52,500 nt of DNA from Symbiodinium natans (GCA_905221605.1 CAJNDS010002406.1:172501-225000), one strand, 5' to 3'. Counted from the stretch's first letter, positions 31,042 to 41,149 are shown. The notes: a model not told the origin generated them from the letters alone. Numbers and translations: made by a program.

Positions 31042-31104
31042 GCATCTTTACGCGATGTCTTTGTCATCAGCTGTGCACAAGACCACCCGCTGCCACTGCC
31101 CACA
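31042..31104 (+). CDS. Exon candidate, possible PAS/LOV-like start
   Basis: AG|G acceptor and a canonical GTGAGT donor enclose 21 codons reading ASLRDVFVISCAQDHPLPLP. The 'L-R-x-x-F-V-I-S ... D-x-P' pattern recalls the first strand of PAS/LOV domains, which are common in dinoflagellate signalling proteins. The cysteine loop and flavin motif (NCRFL) are not seen, so this is a hint only. Confidence 0.27.
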
Positions 31105-31540
31105 GTGAGTGAGGCTCTAGTATACAGAGACCAAGGCAGTTTTCTGTGTTATTAGGGTGGTTGCGGCTTCGACGGGCTGCGGCAGAGGGGTGGCAGAGAG
31201 TGATTTTTCAGCCATCTAAATGGATGGACGCGAGCTGCATGATCTAAGTCCTTGCGTGGCAAAGCTCCTCGCAACCTGAAGTCGCCATGGCCTCCAAATG
31301 CTCAGTGGGAAGGGGTCCATCTTTTGACCTAGCTCGAGCCCACGCGTGTAGTGGGAGTCATGATCGAAAACCCATATAAAGATGCACCCTAAACATCCCT
31401 AAACTTCATAGAGTGTGCAGGTTCCCAAGAACTGTGCAATAGCCAGAGCACAAGCCCCGGAGCTCGGTGCGCGGAAGAGCAGCTGCTTGCTTTTCAGGCT
31501 CAAAGGGAAGTGTTCCAGGTCACAGCCATCGAACGCAGCC

Positions 31541-32655
31541 ATGGGTTGCCAGAAGAGCAAAGCTGCGCAGCCCCAACCTCTGTCGGAGGCAAGGCTTCTG
31601 AGGTTGCGCTTCAGGATCGAGGGGTTGTTTGGAGAGGCCTATGGTGCTCTGAACCCTAAGCCCTAAACCCGAAACCCTAAACCCTGTTTTGTAAGCGTAG
31701 TCTAGGTACATGCCTTGGAGCTGTCTTCGGACGCCACCCCGGCGAGAAACAGGAGACCTATAGAACAAGGGGAGGCATCGGGCCGTAGAACGCCTAAATC
31801 CCCAACCCCAACACCAGCAAGAAGCTACATGGGCAGCCCTCTAAATGCATGGTCCGTATTTGGGTGGCCTAAACAGAAGGCTGTGTATTAGCAGCCCAGC
31901 AAGAGGACCATACTCTCGAGATATGATGAGATGTGGACACGTGTTAAACTCGTACCAAGGCAGTGCCACCGGCCGAGCTGGGTAGCTACACCCTACATTA
32001 TGCGGTGGCTAGTGTTGGTGGGTGTCGTCATGCCTGCACGGTGACCTCATATGAGTAGGATGGGTCGTTTCTCCATTTTTCGTTTTCTTAGTCGCACTTC
32101 CGATGGACATCTTGCATCCCCTGCGGTGTGGTTGCGAGGCTGCTAGGCAGGTGGCAAAAGGCCCTCTACCCAAACAGCCTGGCTCCTTTGTTTCAGCCCA
32201 AGCCCCTTTGAAGCCACCTAAGCCCTAAACCCTAACCTAAGCCCTAAACCCTAAACCCTAAACCCTAAACCCTAAACCCTAAACCCTAAACCCTAAACCC
32301 TAAACCCTAAACCCTAAACCCTAAACCCTAAACCCTAAACCTTATAAACCCTAAACCCTAAACCCTAAACCCTAAACCCTAAACCCTAAACCCTAAACCC
32401 TAAACCCTAAACCCTAAACCCTAAACCCTAAACCCTAAACCCTAAACCCTAAACCCTAAACCCTAAACCTAAACCCTAAACCCTAAACCCTAAACCCTAA
32501 ACCCTAATTAAACCCCAAGCCGTTTTTGTTCTTGTTTAAGGCCTCCCTTTGTCGCAGCGGAGGTGCCGCCTGCTGCGTGGAAAGACGCTGCGTCGGAGGT
32601 TCCCACCGAGGAGGCTTGCGCGACGGGAATGTCAGCTTTCTCGGATTTGTTTAAG
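31541..32655 (+). CDS. Unrecognised gene with Met-Gly-Cys leader
   Basis: Exon 1, 31541-31588, reads MGCQKSKAAQPQPLSE, an acylation-type leader very like that at 24541, and ends at a GC donor (GAG|GCAAGG). Exon 2 starts at 31706 in phase (VHALELSSDATPARNR), then a Ser/Thr-Pro stretch (RRTPKSPTPTPARS) to about 31828. A later exon 32541-32655 (PPFVAAEVPPAAWKDAASEV, ending SDLFK) ends exactly at a GTTTAGGG array. The connection between exon 2 and 32541 is not established. A nearly 300-bp telomeric array lies between them. Confidence 0.38.
32219..32512 (-). repeat. Longest interstitial telomeric array in the window
   Basis: About 40 CCCTAAA units with only a few breaks (CCCTAACCTAAG, CCTTATAAA, CCTAAACCTAAA). 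It is internal: unique sequence lies on both sides, so this is not a chromosome end. Confidence 0.96.
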
Positions 32656-32758
32656 GTTTAGGGTTTAGGGTTTAGGGCCCAGCTGATGCTCACAGCCTGG
32701 GTTCAAAAAAAGATCTAGGGTTTAGGGTCTAGGGTCTAGGGTTGAGGGTTCAGGGTTG
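32656..32758 (+). repeat. Telomere-like array at a candidate donor
   Basis: GTTTAGGG units directly follow the AAG that ends the exon at 32655. A satellite-like scrap (CAGCTGATGCTCA) and the motif CCTGGGTTCAAAAAAAG lie within. Confidence 0.8.
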
Positions 32759-32947
32759 GTGCACATGGATGCAGGTCCCAAAACCCTTGGCGAGAGAAGG
32801 AGCCGAATCCGGATGTATGCTCTAATGAGTCAGTTCTTCGGGTTCGAATTCTCAGAACCGTCGATGTACTTGAACTTGGACAACTCCCATGAGACATCGG
32901 CAGCTTTGCAATTGTCCCAGTCTTTTATGTCTGGTTGGCCCTTTTGA
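32756..32947 (+). CDS. Open frame, possible exon
   Basis: Open for 63 codons, including GERRSRIRMYALMSQFFG and MYLNLDNSHETSAALQLS, to TGA at 32945. A second frame over the same bases is also open (VCSNESVLRVRILRTVDV), so coding identity is uncertain. It may be a further exon of the preceding gene. Confidence 0.25.
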   Translation: MVHMDAGPKTLGERRSRIRMYALMSQFFGFEFSEPSMYLNLDNSHETSAALQLSQSFMSGWPF

Positions 32948-33173
32948 GGCCCTTTAAGGCCCTAGTAGCCATGGTGATTTTTCAGAACCTGATACCACAA
33001 CCGCTTCGGCGCTCCAGGCTTCTAAATGGGGGTTTACGAGAATGGGGGGCTCCCAAGATAGATCCCCAAATCGTAGGATCTCCTTAGCATATAGATATAG
33101 ACATATATATATATATAAGGTCCCCAATAAGCTACCCCGAACGTCGGAAACCCCAAATGATCGCCAGAGTTCC

Positions 33174-33370
33174 TTGGAGGTTCATGGTACTTGCTAAGCA
33201 ATTGTAACTGTACTTATATCGGTACTTATAACCATACTAGGGCACTTACGGGGCTTATAAGTGGGTTATAAGTACAGTTATAATTGGGTTAGTAGGTACC
33301 CTAAACCCGAAACCCTAAACCCTAAACCCGAAACCCTAAACCCTAAACCCTAAACCTCATGAACCTCCAG
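33174..33370. mobile_element. MITE-like element, family B, copy 2, interrupted by telomeric DNA
   Basis: Left end TTGGAGGTTCATGGTACTTG and right end (...GTAGGTACC, then CATGAACCTCCAG) match family B. The right terminal repeat is split at 33300/33301 by 57 bp of CCCTAAA/CCCGAAA units. Removing 33301-33357 restores an uninterrupted inverted repeat. Confidence 0.82.
33301..33357 (-). repeat. Telomeric tract inserted in a MITE end
   Basis: Eight heptamers, two of them CCCGAAA, lying exactly within the MITE terminal repeat. One or two C bases at the joint are shared, as in microhomology-assisted repair. Confidence 0.85.
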
Positions 33371-33388
33371 TAACGTTCCCCAAAAGAG

Positions 33389-33452
33389 GCGGCTGGCTCT
33401 GCGGATGCCACTACCATGGAGGAGCCAGAAGATGGCCGATGTGCATTGAGGG
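33389..33452 (+). CDS. Short exon candidate ending at a telomeric array
   Basis: After AG|G (33388) reads AAGSADATTMEEPEDGRCAL, then G|GTTTAGGG. No family known. Confidence 0.28.
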
Positions 33453-33560
33453 GTTTAGGGTTTAGGGTTTAGGGTTTAGGGTTTAGGGTTTAGGGTTTAG
33501 GGTTTAGGGTTTAGGGTTTAGGGTTTGGGGTTCAGGGTTTGGGGTTTAGGGGTTTTGGGT
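33451..33560 (+). repeat. Interstitial telomeric array
   Basis: About eleven TTTAGGG units, then TTTGGGG and TTCAGGG variants. Confidence 0.93.
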
Positions 33561-33943
33561 TTAACCCTGGCATGAAGCAGCTTCCCGGTTCAAAAGGTTT
33601 GGGGTTTAGGGGTTAGTAGAGTGATCTGGGAGTCGAGTTTGTCGGCTCAATGCCTTCTCTGGCGCTTAGGCTTTCAGGTGAAAGGCAAGGTTGAGAGAGC
33701 CAAGGGTTCCACCCATGAACAGACTCGCACCCGAAACTTTGACATCCACACATATCTCTTGAAATCCCCGAGCCTGCTGAACCCCCCAAAGTCTCCAAAA
33801 CTGTAACCCACAAAGCCCAGCCCCTGAGATGCGCCTAAACGCCAAACACACCTCCCTCAACCCCGAACACCCCCCGCCCAACCCACCCCGCCAAGCCTGA
33901 ACCCTAAATCCTAAACCCCAAACCCCTGAACCCTGAACCCACA

Positions 33944-33970
33944 CCCCCCCCCCCCCCCCCCCCCCCCCCC
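33944..33970. repeat. Poly-C run
   Basis: 27 C in a row after telomere-like units. Confidence 0.9.
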
Positions 33971-34087
33971 AACCCCCAAAAAGGCCCACAGAATCCAGGA
34001 GACCTCGGAAATCGAAGCTTCCCTTCCCTTGGAGCACCTAGCCTCGCCGCCGCCGCAGGCTCACGGACGAAGCTTTGGGATTGATTG

Positions 34088-34235
34088 GCTTTAGGGTTTA
34101 GGGTTCAGGGTTTAGGGTTTAGGGTTCAGGGTTCAGGGTTTAAGGTTTAGGCTTAGGGTTTGGGGTTCAGGGTTCAGGGTTCAGGGTTCAGGGTTCAGGG
34201 TTCAGGGTTTAGGGTTTAGGGTTTAGGGGTTCTGG
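34088..34235 (+). repeat. Interstitial telomeric array with TTCAGGG block
   Basis: TTTAGGG units flank a homogeneous run of about seven TTCAGGG units, a variant that has spread locally. Confidence 0.92.
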
Positions 34236-34520
34236 GCTGAGGGTTACATAGGGTATGAAAAGCAATGACAATTCAAGTTGGGAAGGGCTGAAATAAGGGT
34301 TTAGGGTGTCGGGTTTGGGCTCACAGGGGTCGAGCAGCGCCGGCTCATTTTCTTCCTGGCCTTTGTGGTGCTTTAGGGGTGTTGTACAAAATCTTTTCTG
34401 GGATTAGGATCCCTTGTGCACCCATGAAACAGCAAGGGGCGCCCTCTTCCGTCTTAGCTTAAGCTGGGCAACCTAGTGCTTTTTGTTGAGCAGCTACAGG
34501 CTCGCAACTAAACCCTTCTC

Positions 34521-34631
34521 TTGGGACGTTCACCCTTATCGTAGCAATCCTTAATCCGGATGATAATTATCATAGGGGGTTACTATATACATCCCAATGA
34601 AGGACTGTTCGTATAAAGGGGAACATCCCAA
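34521..34631. mobile_element. MITE-like element, family A, copy 5
   Basis: TTGGGACGTTCACCCTTATC at the left, GTATAAAGGGGAACATCCCAA at the right, with AATCCTTAATCCGGAT and AATGAAGGACTGTT inside. Confidence 0.75.
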
Positions 34632-35308
34632 CGTTGAACATCCCTCAGCCCCCAAAACCCCGGAAGCGCCTGAGATGGACTCGGCCGATGTGCAGCCAGC
34701 GTTCGATCTCTTCCGGTGCTGCCCCGCAGGCGCACAGAGAATGAAAGCGTCTTCGGAGTTGAGCCCCTATGGGTATGTCCCAAGAAAGGGGACCCCCCAA
34801 AAAGGGTACCCCTATTTTCGGAAAAATCCCATATACCCTATAAAGCCTATGCAAACCCCTACAAGCCCTGCTACAGCCCCATAAGCTCCAGAAACCTTTT
34901 CAAGCCTATGAGGTCACGGTAGGTCCTTTTTAAGGATTTGCTGCTTGTTGGCGTTGGTATACTTCCTAGGCGGCTAGGCATACGTCAAGACAACTTGTCT
35001 TTAGCCGCAGCGTTGCTCACAAGCCTTGCGCGCGTTAGTTAGAACCACGCTTTCCCAATCCACAACAACGAAGCCCCGATGAACACTTGAGGCCCACGCA
35101 AAACCTGATGTTTTTGTACATCCTTAGCATCTCTTCTCTGCCCAGGCGGTCGAACGTGAATATGAAGAATGAGACAGAGCCGGTCTGACTTGCGGTCTGC
35201 GCAGCCTTCGCTGAGCCCTTCCTACGACCCTTCCCAGTTTCGAGTCGGCGGACAGGATGGTCCACTGTGGGGCATGCTTTTCGGGTGCACATCTTGACTT
35301 GGGCACTG

Positions 35309-35394
35309 CTATTAGTAGCTGAGTGAGCACACTTTACAATTTTTGGGATACTATAGTCCCCTATAGAACTGAAAGTGTACACTTTTTGGGGGCT
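35309..35394. repeat. Dispersed repeat D, copy 2
   Basis: TTAGTAGCTGAGTGAGCACA followed by CTTTACAATTTTTGGG and ending GTGTACACTTTTTGGGGGCT; it matches the element that fills kinase intron 7835-7954. Confidence 0.7.
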
Positions 35395-36563
35395 TAAAAT
35401 CTCAGCAACTACGATTGTCACGGGTGCTGTAGGCCTTTCACATCCAGGACTTGCATGTCACAAGTTTGGGGTAAGGGCTCAGGGGGAAGGAGGCACTCTG
35501 ACCAAAGAGCCGACCTGTTGGCAGAAGTGCACTACGCAAGCAGAAGTACAAGAAGGTACTTCCTGTCGTTTCTCGTGCAAAGGGCCCCTCAGGTTTCGAA
35601 GCTGAAGAGTCAGCATCCGGGCTTTCGAAGTTACTGAACCATCCGAGGTCGAGAAGGACCCTGATTTTGAGTCCTGCTGCTTTAATTAGTGCTTTGAGGC
35701 CCGCAGTCTGTTGTTTCAGCCCGCTTCGGCTTGGTCGCTCATGCTAGGTATGTAGGGGCAGAACGTGGCCTGGAGGGAGGTTAGTCCCCATCCGTCCCGT
35801 ACCGCTGACTTGGGGCTGAAGGGCACGACAGGAGGCCTCAGTTAATTCGGCTATGGCAGAGCCCTGGCTCTCGAACAGTGCCAATAGCCTGACAGGTGGC
35901 ATCAAAAAGGGATATGGGGATCAAGGGGTGGGGGATAACAGCACACTCCCTCTCTCTCGATGCAAAGGCTCCGACAAAGCCGATGAGTCCCGAATCCCAC
36001 AGTACCAGCGTACCTGCTCCAAAACCCGCAACAGGCTGGTGGCGACCTCTGGGAGGATGGCAAGGGCCGGGCTGAATTGGTTGCTAGCGGGAAGTGCCCT
36101 GCACTGCAACACAGCAGGCTGTCACGGGTATGAGCTCTCAGGTTCAAGGATTGCTTCGCGAGCTCCTGAGGTTGAGTTACGAGGCCCCTACGTAAGGATG
36201 TGTTATCGATGACCCTCAAAGTTTGAAGTTTCAGCCAGGGTTCAAGCTTGTGTTCGCGAGGAGGCGTGCGGAAAGTCTTGCCCTAGTCTACCACAGGGGT
36301 GAAAAGTCCAAGAACCACCAGAATTAGAAGGTTGCTATCCCCTTCCCACCTTCCTGTGTTGCGATACGTGGGAGAGGACTTGCGGAGCAACCGGAATCAG
36401 GGCGGCTCGTCAAATAACAACGGGTTTCTGGGGACAGGGGCTGTCATCCAATGCGGACCCTCGCTATGATGTTGCCCCGAGACAAGAGGATAATCCTAAC
36501 AAGACCAAAGGGCACTCTTCAGCGGACGCCAAGGGAGAAAGGCGCCCCACCCGACCTCCACCG

Positions 36564-36717
36564 ATGCCTGAGAAGTTCGACTTGAACGAGGACCCTTATA
36601 CAATGGTCCATTCGGCGCCGACGCGAAGCTCTCCCATTCGCTACCGACCGGCCATTTGCGCCGACCTCTTAAGCAGTGAGCTGACTGCTATGATCCGCCA
36701 TCGTGAGACTTCCCTGG
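36564..36717 (+). CDS. Exon candidate, unknown protein
   Basis: Open stretch with MPEKFDLNEDPYTMVHSAP and YRPAICADLLSSELTAMIRH, ending at a strong GT donor (CTG|GTATGC at 36718). A possible acceptor is AG|GAC at 36589, or the exon may begin earlier. No domain recognised. Two smaller exon-like runs precede it (about 36040-36110). Confidence 0.3.
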
Positions 36718-37441
36718 TATGCCGTTGGCTTGTTTGTCCTGCGCCGCCCGCAGAAGAAAGAGTAATTATGTGTGTGGATGTGAAGGATGGCTGTAGTCGT
36801 GCGAGCTGGGGAGAGCCTGCTTAAACAGGGAGGGAGACTTCGAAGGGGCTGCAGCCCGGGGCGATGTGGAGCGCTTGTAATCCAAGCCATCCCCTAAACC
36901 TCAGGCTCTAAATTTAACCAGCCTTACACCGAAACAAGACTCAAGACCTTAACCTTATCCTATTGTCCCTGAAGGCTACACGTGTTACAATGTCTCAGAA
37001 CCAGAGAACCAGCAGGATGAATTCGGATCTAAGGAGCCTACATCCCTGCACTCTGTCCAAGTGTGGGCAAGCATCACCTTCATCCTTCCACTAGGAAGCC
37101 TATAGTGTCATAGGATGGAGTCAGGAGAGGCCTTTTTCGAATCCCTATACCCTCAATGCAAGGTGCCTTGCGGTGACCCGCCTGCGTGGCCTCTACGCCG
37201 AAGCACTCGCAGGTCTTTCGGAGTGCTGCCTGAAAGGCCATCCGTCATGGCTGCTGATATCCAGTAGGGCGTCTTAGTGGTTTAGGGTTAGGGTTGGAGC
37301 TCAGCCAGGGCTCGAAAGGGTTTAGAGATCCTTACAGCCCCCCACTGAGTGGAGAGGATGGCTTCAAGCAGGGGCCCCACGTGGCCTGGAATATGCCCTG
37401 ACCCTGAAAGTGCTTCCTTGGGGTCTGAACTCTGAACCCCA

Positions 37442-37636
37442 ATGCATCTCACGTGCAATCAGCCCCTTAAACCCCGGATCAGACTGAAATCCGGCATACT
37501 CCTTAGCAAAGAACAATGCCTTGAGGAGGAGGGGTACTCCTCCTCTAAGCATCGCTCGCCCCTGCGCCCTGTCGGCTTGAATCTTCCCAGAAACTCCGAT
37601 GGCTGTGATTGTGGCATGTTCCTGACAACAGAGTAG
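37442..37636 (+). CDS. Possible Ulp1/SENP-type cysteine protease fragment
   Basis: A 64-codon open frame from ATG 37442 ends with LNLPRNSDGCDCGMFLTTE and stops at 37634. The closing phrase resembles the catalytic-cysteine motif of C48 (Ulp1/SENP) peptidases, N-x-x-D-C-G-x-F. The catalytic His-Trp and Asp exons were not found upstream. The exon-like run LLQRFIAHDPDMADQKYSKL at about 38515-38575 could belong to the same gene. If real, this would be a de-SUMOylating enzyme. The identification rests on one short motif. Confidence 0.35.
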   Translation: MHLTCNQPLKPRIRLKSGILLSKEQCLEEEGYSSSKHRSPLRPVGLNLPRNSDGCDCGMFLTTE

Positions 37637-37639
37637 GGG

Positions 37640-39247
37640 TCGAAAGATTATGCTGGCAAGACCCCTAAAAAAAACAAGAGTGTGGGGAATCGGGGAGCAG
37701 CAGCCTAAATTTAGACAGTGTTTCCGTTACAACACAATCTTAGATTCGAGTCTTTATCGGCTACGAATGTGAATTTTACATGTACGGTTGCAGAAATGTA
37801 TCAGTATGTGCGCGTATAAACAGATAGCCCTAAAACGCACCACAGACCCAAACCCCTCGGCCCTCAAGTGATTGTTTTTCTGTTGGGAGGGCGTTTTTTG
37901 GGGTGGGATGCTCGGCGCCAGGGCAGACGCCCGCCAAAGCATCAGAAGCCCTCGAGTTGGCTGAGCGGGCGATTGGCAAGGAGTGTTGGGTTGCAGAGTT
38001 TACAGCAAGGTTTGTGGTGGGGGGTAATTATGGGGGGTGGTCTTGTTATGCGTTTTACTTTGAGAGGGGGGGGGGAGGGGGGTGTAGGGTGGGTGGAGGT
38101 TTTTCTTTGTCGAGTTTTCGTTTCTGTCGTCATTAGGTTTTGGGGCTTGGGGGCCACACAACCTGAGTTTTGTCTCGGCCTTTCTTCATGGGCAAAGGTT
38201 GCGGGTTACAGGGTCGGAAGGACTCATAAGGGTTCAAGCCCCAAGCCCACAAGCTGGGATCCAGATCCCAGCAGGGCTACAGGTGTGGGGAGGTGGATGA
38301 TGAGTGGCCCGTAGATGAACATTTAGATGAGGTTTGGGGGCTTGGGGATAATTTGGTGTCACAGTCCCTGCTTGCGGAGTAGCTTTGATTCGGAGACTGG
38401 TGGCTGCACGACTTCCAGACTGTGGCGGGATAGGCTGCCCCTCAGTATGTTGCTTGGCCCCCTGAGTTTTTGCAATCGACTGCACTTCCATGTGGAGGCA
38501 AGCTAGGGCTGCTACAGCGCTTCATTGCACATGATCCCGACATGGCAGATCAGAAATACAGCAAGTTGGGCCGTGCACTTGTATTGAGCTGGCCTTTGCA
38601 TGTCCTTCCCTGTTCCTGCAGCTTCTTTTATACTCACAGCGTGCAACCTCTGAAGCCTGCATGCACGCTCGCGCTCTATAGGGAACCCCAAGACCTAGTA
38701 AGTGCGCCACCCGACTCCCGACGTTGCCTTTGTCTTCTCTTCTATCGCTACTTGCTCAGCTCGCCCCCGAAAAGCACAAGGCTCTGACGACGTTGGACTC
38801 CAGACCTAGGGAGCATAGCCATACCCCTCTCCCTTGAGTCCTGGAGCCCTCAGCCCTACACACCAAACCCTAAACCCTAGAACTATGAGCCCTAAACCCT
38901 GAACCCTACGAGTCGCAAACCCTGTAGGCCCGAAACCCTGAGCCCTATAAACCCTAAACCCTAAACCCTAAACCCTAAACCCTAAACCGATCATTTCCTT
39001 GCTGTGTGTCCGGGGCTTCGAATGCCGTGCCGTGGGGGCTGCGCCGGAACATGGTCGAGGCCGCGCCTTGTGGTGCAGCATCTGTTTACTACTGCATTTA
39101 GGGTTTAGGGTTTAGGGTTTAGGGTTTAGGGTTTAGGGTTTAGGGTTTAGGGTTTAGGGTTTAGGGCAAGGATCCTAACGAACTAACTACCTTGAGACTA
39201 ACTTAGCAAGCGCAATCACGGCAGATTTCTCTGTTCTTGATCCGCAG
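37640..39247. other. Mostly non-coding; telomeric arrays
   Basis: Includes a G-rich tract (38064-38088), an exon-like run (about 38486-38580) and telomere-like arrays at 38864-38990 and 39093-39166. The segment 39010-39080 is open (MVEAAPCGAAS) but too short to call. Confidence 0.4.
39093..39166 (+). repeat. Interstitial telomeric array
   Basis: Ten TTTAGGG units, perfect. Confidence 0.95.
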
Positions 39248-39406
39248 GGTCGGCCCGAAGTGAGGCAGGGCTCTGGGAAGCAGTGGTTTAAGGATGTAGG
39301 AGACACAACATCTTTGGGGCTTGGGGGTTTAGGGGGCTCATGTGGTTCAATGAATGGCTGTGCAGATGCGGAGGCTGACAGGACCGAACCGCAGAACCCC
39401 TACAGG
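39248..39406 (+). CDS. Exon candidate ending at a telomeric array
   Basis: CCGCAG|G acceptor, 53 open codons (RPEVRQGSGKQWFKDVGDTT, then NGCADAEADRTEPQNPYR), ending AGG|GTTTAGGG at 39407. Between two telomeric arrays. Without splicing the frame stops within the first heptamer. No domain recognised. Confidence 0.35.
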
Positions 39407-39470
39407 GTTTAGGGTTTAGGGTTTAGGGTTCAGGGTTCAGGGTTTAGGGTTTAGGGTTTAGGGTTTATGG
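39407..39470 (+). repeat. Telomere-like array
   Basis: TTTAGGG with TTCAGGG variants starting directly at the candidate donor. Confidence 0.92.
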
Positions 39471-40218
39471 GGTTCAGGGCCAAGATCCCAATCCCAGGGA
39501 AGGTCAAGACCTTTGTATGCTGAGGCCCTATGAGCCCTAAACCTTAAAACCTTAAACCCTAAACCCATTTAAAGTGTTGTTGCGACCCAGACAGGCCACG
39601 AAGCTCGGCCGCGCACGCAGCCCAAGTTCCCCTCGCATGCTGGGACCCCCTCCCTTCCAGCACCCTGCCCAGAGCTATGGGTTCAGGGTTCGAGGGTTCA
39701 GAGATGTTTAGGGTTAAGGGTTACTTAAGTTTTTTAGGGGTCGAGTTCAGCGGCTTACGTATTTCACAAGGTTTTAGAGCTTCTAGGGGCTCATGGGCCA
39801 TGAGGAACTCATGGAGTTAAATGTGCGGCAGTGCTAGTCATTGTGCGCCCTTCCCCCAGGAAGCGGGAATTGCAGGGGTTCGAGATTCATGGGTTGGGGC
39901 ATATGATTAGCTTGGTCTGCTGAGGTTGGCTACCTTTCCGACACGTTAGAACGCGCAATGGGAGGGGAATTGCGCGAATCAGCATTCAAACTGATTACTG
40001 GGGGCTTTGTCTGCAGGAGACGGGAGGGTTCGTTGCGATGGCCAGCAATCCCCAAAGTCTATAGACCCTAGACCCAAACCGTATAAAGGCACTGGAACAA
40101 GCTGGTGTGTGCTGGAGCTTTGACGCTGGTCTTCCTGGCAACTGTCGCGCTGTCCAAGCCGAAGCCCTTGTTGCAACCCTCCTGCATTCGGATACCCTAT
40201 ACTACCCTCTCTATACCA

Positions 40219-40380
40219 CCCCCCCCCCCCCCCTTCCCCCCCTTTAGGTTTCCCCCATAATTCAAGCTTTTTGGGGGGGAGAGGGGGGGGGGAGTAGAGA
40301 AAACCATGACTGCAGGTTTGATTCTTGTTGGCTCATGGCCTGTCATTTTTTTTTTTTTGGGGGGGGGGGGGGGGAGGGGT
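40219..40380. repeat. Poly-C / poly-G inverted tracts
   Basis: C10-TT-C7 at 40219-40242 is complementary to G7-AGA-G10 at 40270-40293, with a 27-bp loop. A T run plus G run follows at 40346-40380. Confidence 0.8.
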
Positions 40381-41149
40381 TCTAGGGTTTATAGTTTGTA
40401 GAGTTGAAGTTGGGCTCTCAGGTTCAGTAATATGTTGTGCCCCTCGACTTTGAGACTCTTGGTCAGCCCTTCGCCACCAGGGCCAAGAGACATCATCATG
40501 TGAGTTTGCTCTTGGGGTACTGATGGCGCTATCCCAGGCGTGTCGGGATCGAACTCGAACTTCATGTGAGTCTCAGCTTTGCGTGAGGTCGGTCGAAGAC
40601 ATGCCTGACACCACCTGTGCCAAGCGAAACTTCTCAACTGAAGCTTGCATCAGTACTAGCACGAGGGCAGTGCTCAACAGATCACAAAGCATCGCAGAAG
40701 CGAGCAAACCCCGACACCTTACAGGGAAAAAATGAAGTGCCAAAGCCAGCATCAGTTGTGGAGGTTGGGGAAGTTTGGCTTGTTGAAAAGCGGGCTGCGA
40801 AACCCTTGGCCCAGGGTGGCTGCCGCCGTGGCCCCGGCATTCACAGAAGAGTGCCTTGACCCAGCATCTGGTACGAACAGGGCTTGGCAGTTTATAAGGT
40901 TTGTAGGGCTACCCATCGTATACGGCCAACACACTCCTAAGCCTAGTCAGTCGGATATGGTTGGATTATGGTGCCTCGACTCGCGCAGTGACCATAGCAT
41001 GCAGAGTACATGGTAACCGACATGCAGCGCTTCGTGGGAGATGTTGCTTTGGCGAGAACCCTTCAAGCTGCAGGCAGCTGCAGGCAGTCTCGCAGGCAAC
41101 ATGATTCAGGCTCAGCGCGGACTTGAGTAATTCTGACCTCAGCCAAAGT

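Larger units (their letters stand above)
29593..31540. other. Intergenic region with weak exon candidates
   Basis: Carries repeat F, a MITE A copy (30543-30642) and a C/A-rich inverted-repeat element (30746-30862). A 130-codon open frame (about 30028-30420) opens with VAASPSSHAAPLRAEL after a telomere-like stretch, but its second half looks non-coding. Another stretch at about 29686-29830 is open in two frames, so I do not choose one. Confidence 0.4.
33561..36500. other. Repeat-rich stretch, weak exon candidates only
   Basis: Contains a C run (33944-33970), a telomeric array (34088-34235), MITE A copy 5 (34521-34631) and repeat D copy 2 (35309-35394). Two exon-like runs deserve note: DSADVQPAFDLFRCCPA at about 34678-34730 (GC donor) and AHSLSLDAKAPTKPMSPESH within about 35897-36031 (AG|G, GC donor). 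Neither has a recognisable domain. Confidence 0.4.

Noticed and set aside
32219-32512. Chromosome end (true telomere)
   Set aside because: The array is internal with unique sequence, exons and other repeats on both sides, and arrays of both orientations occur throughout.
32832-32850. tRNA T-loop-like GGGTTCGAATTC
   Set aside because: The flanking bases do not form a T-stem, acceptor stem or anticodon arm.
37903-38136. Met-Gly-Cys leader at about 37903
   Set aside because: The first codon is GTG, not ATG, so it is not a credible eukaryotic start.
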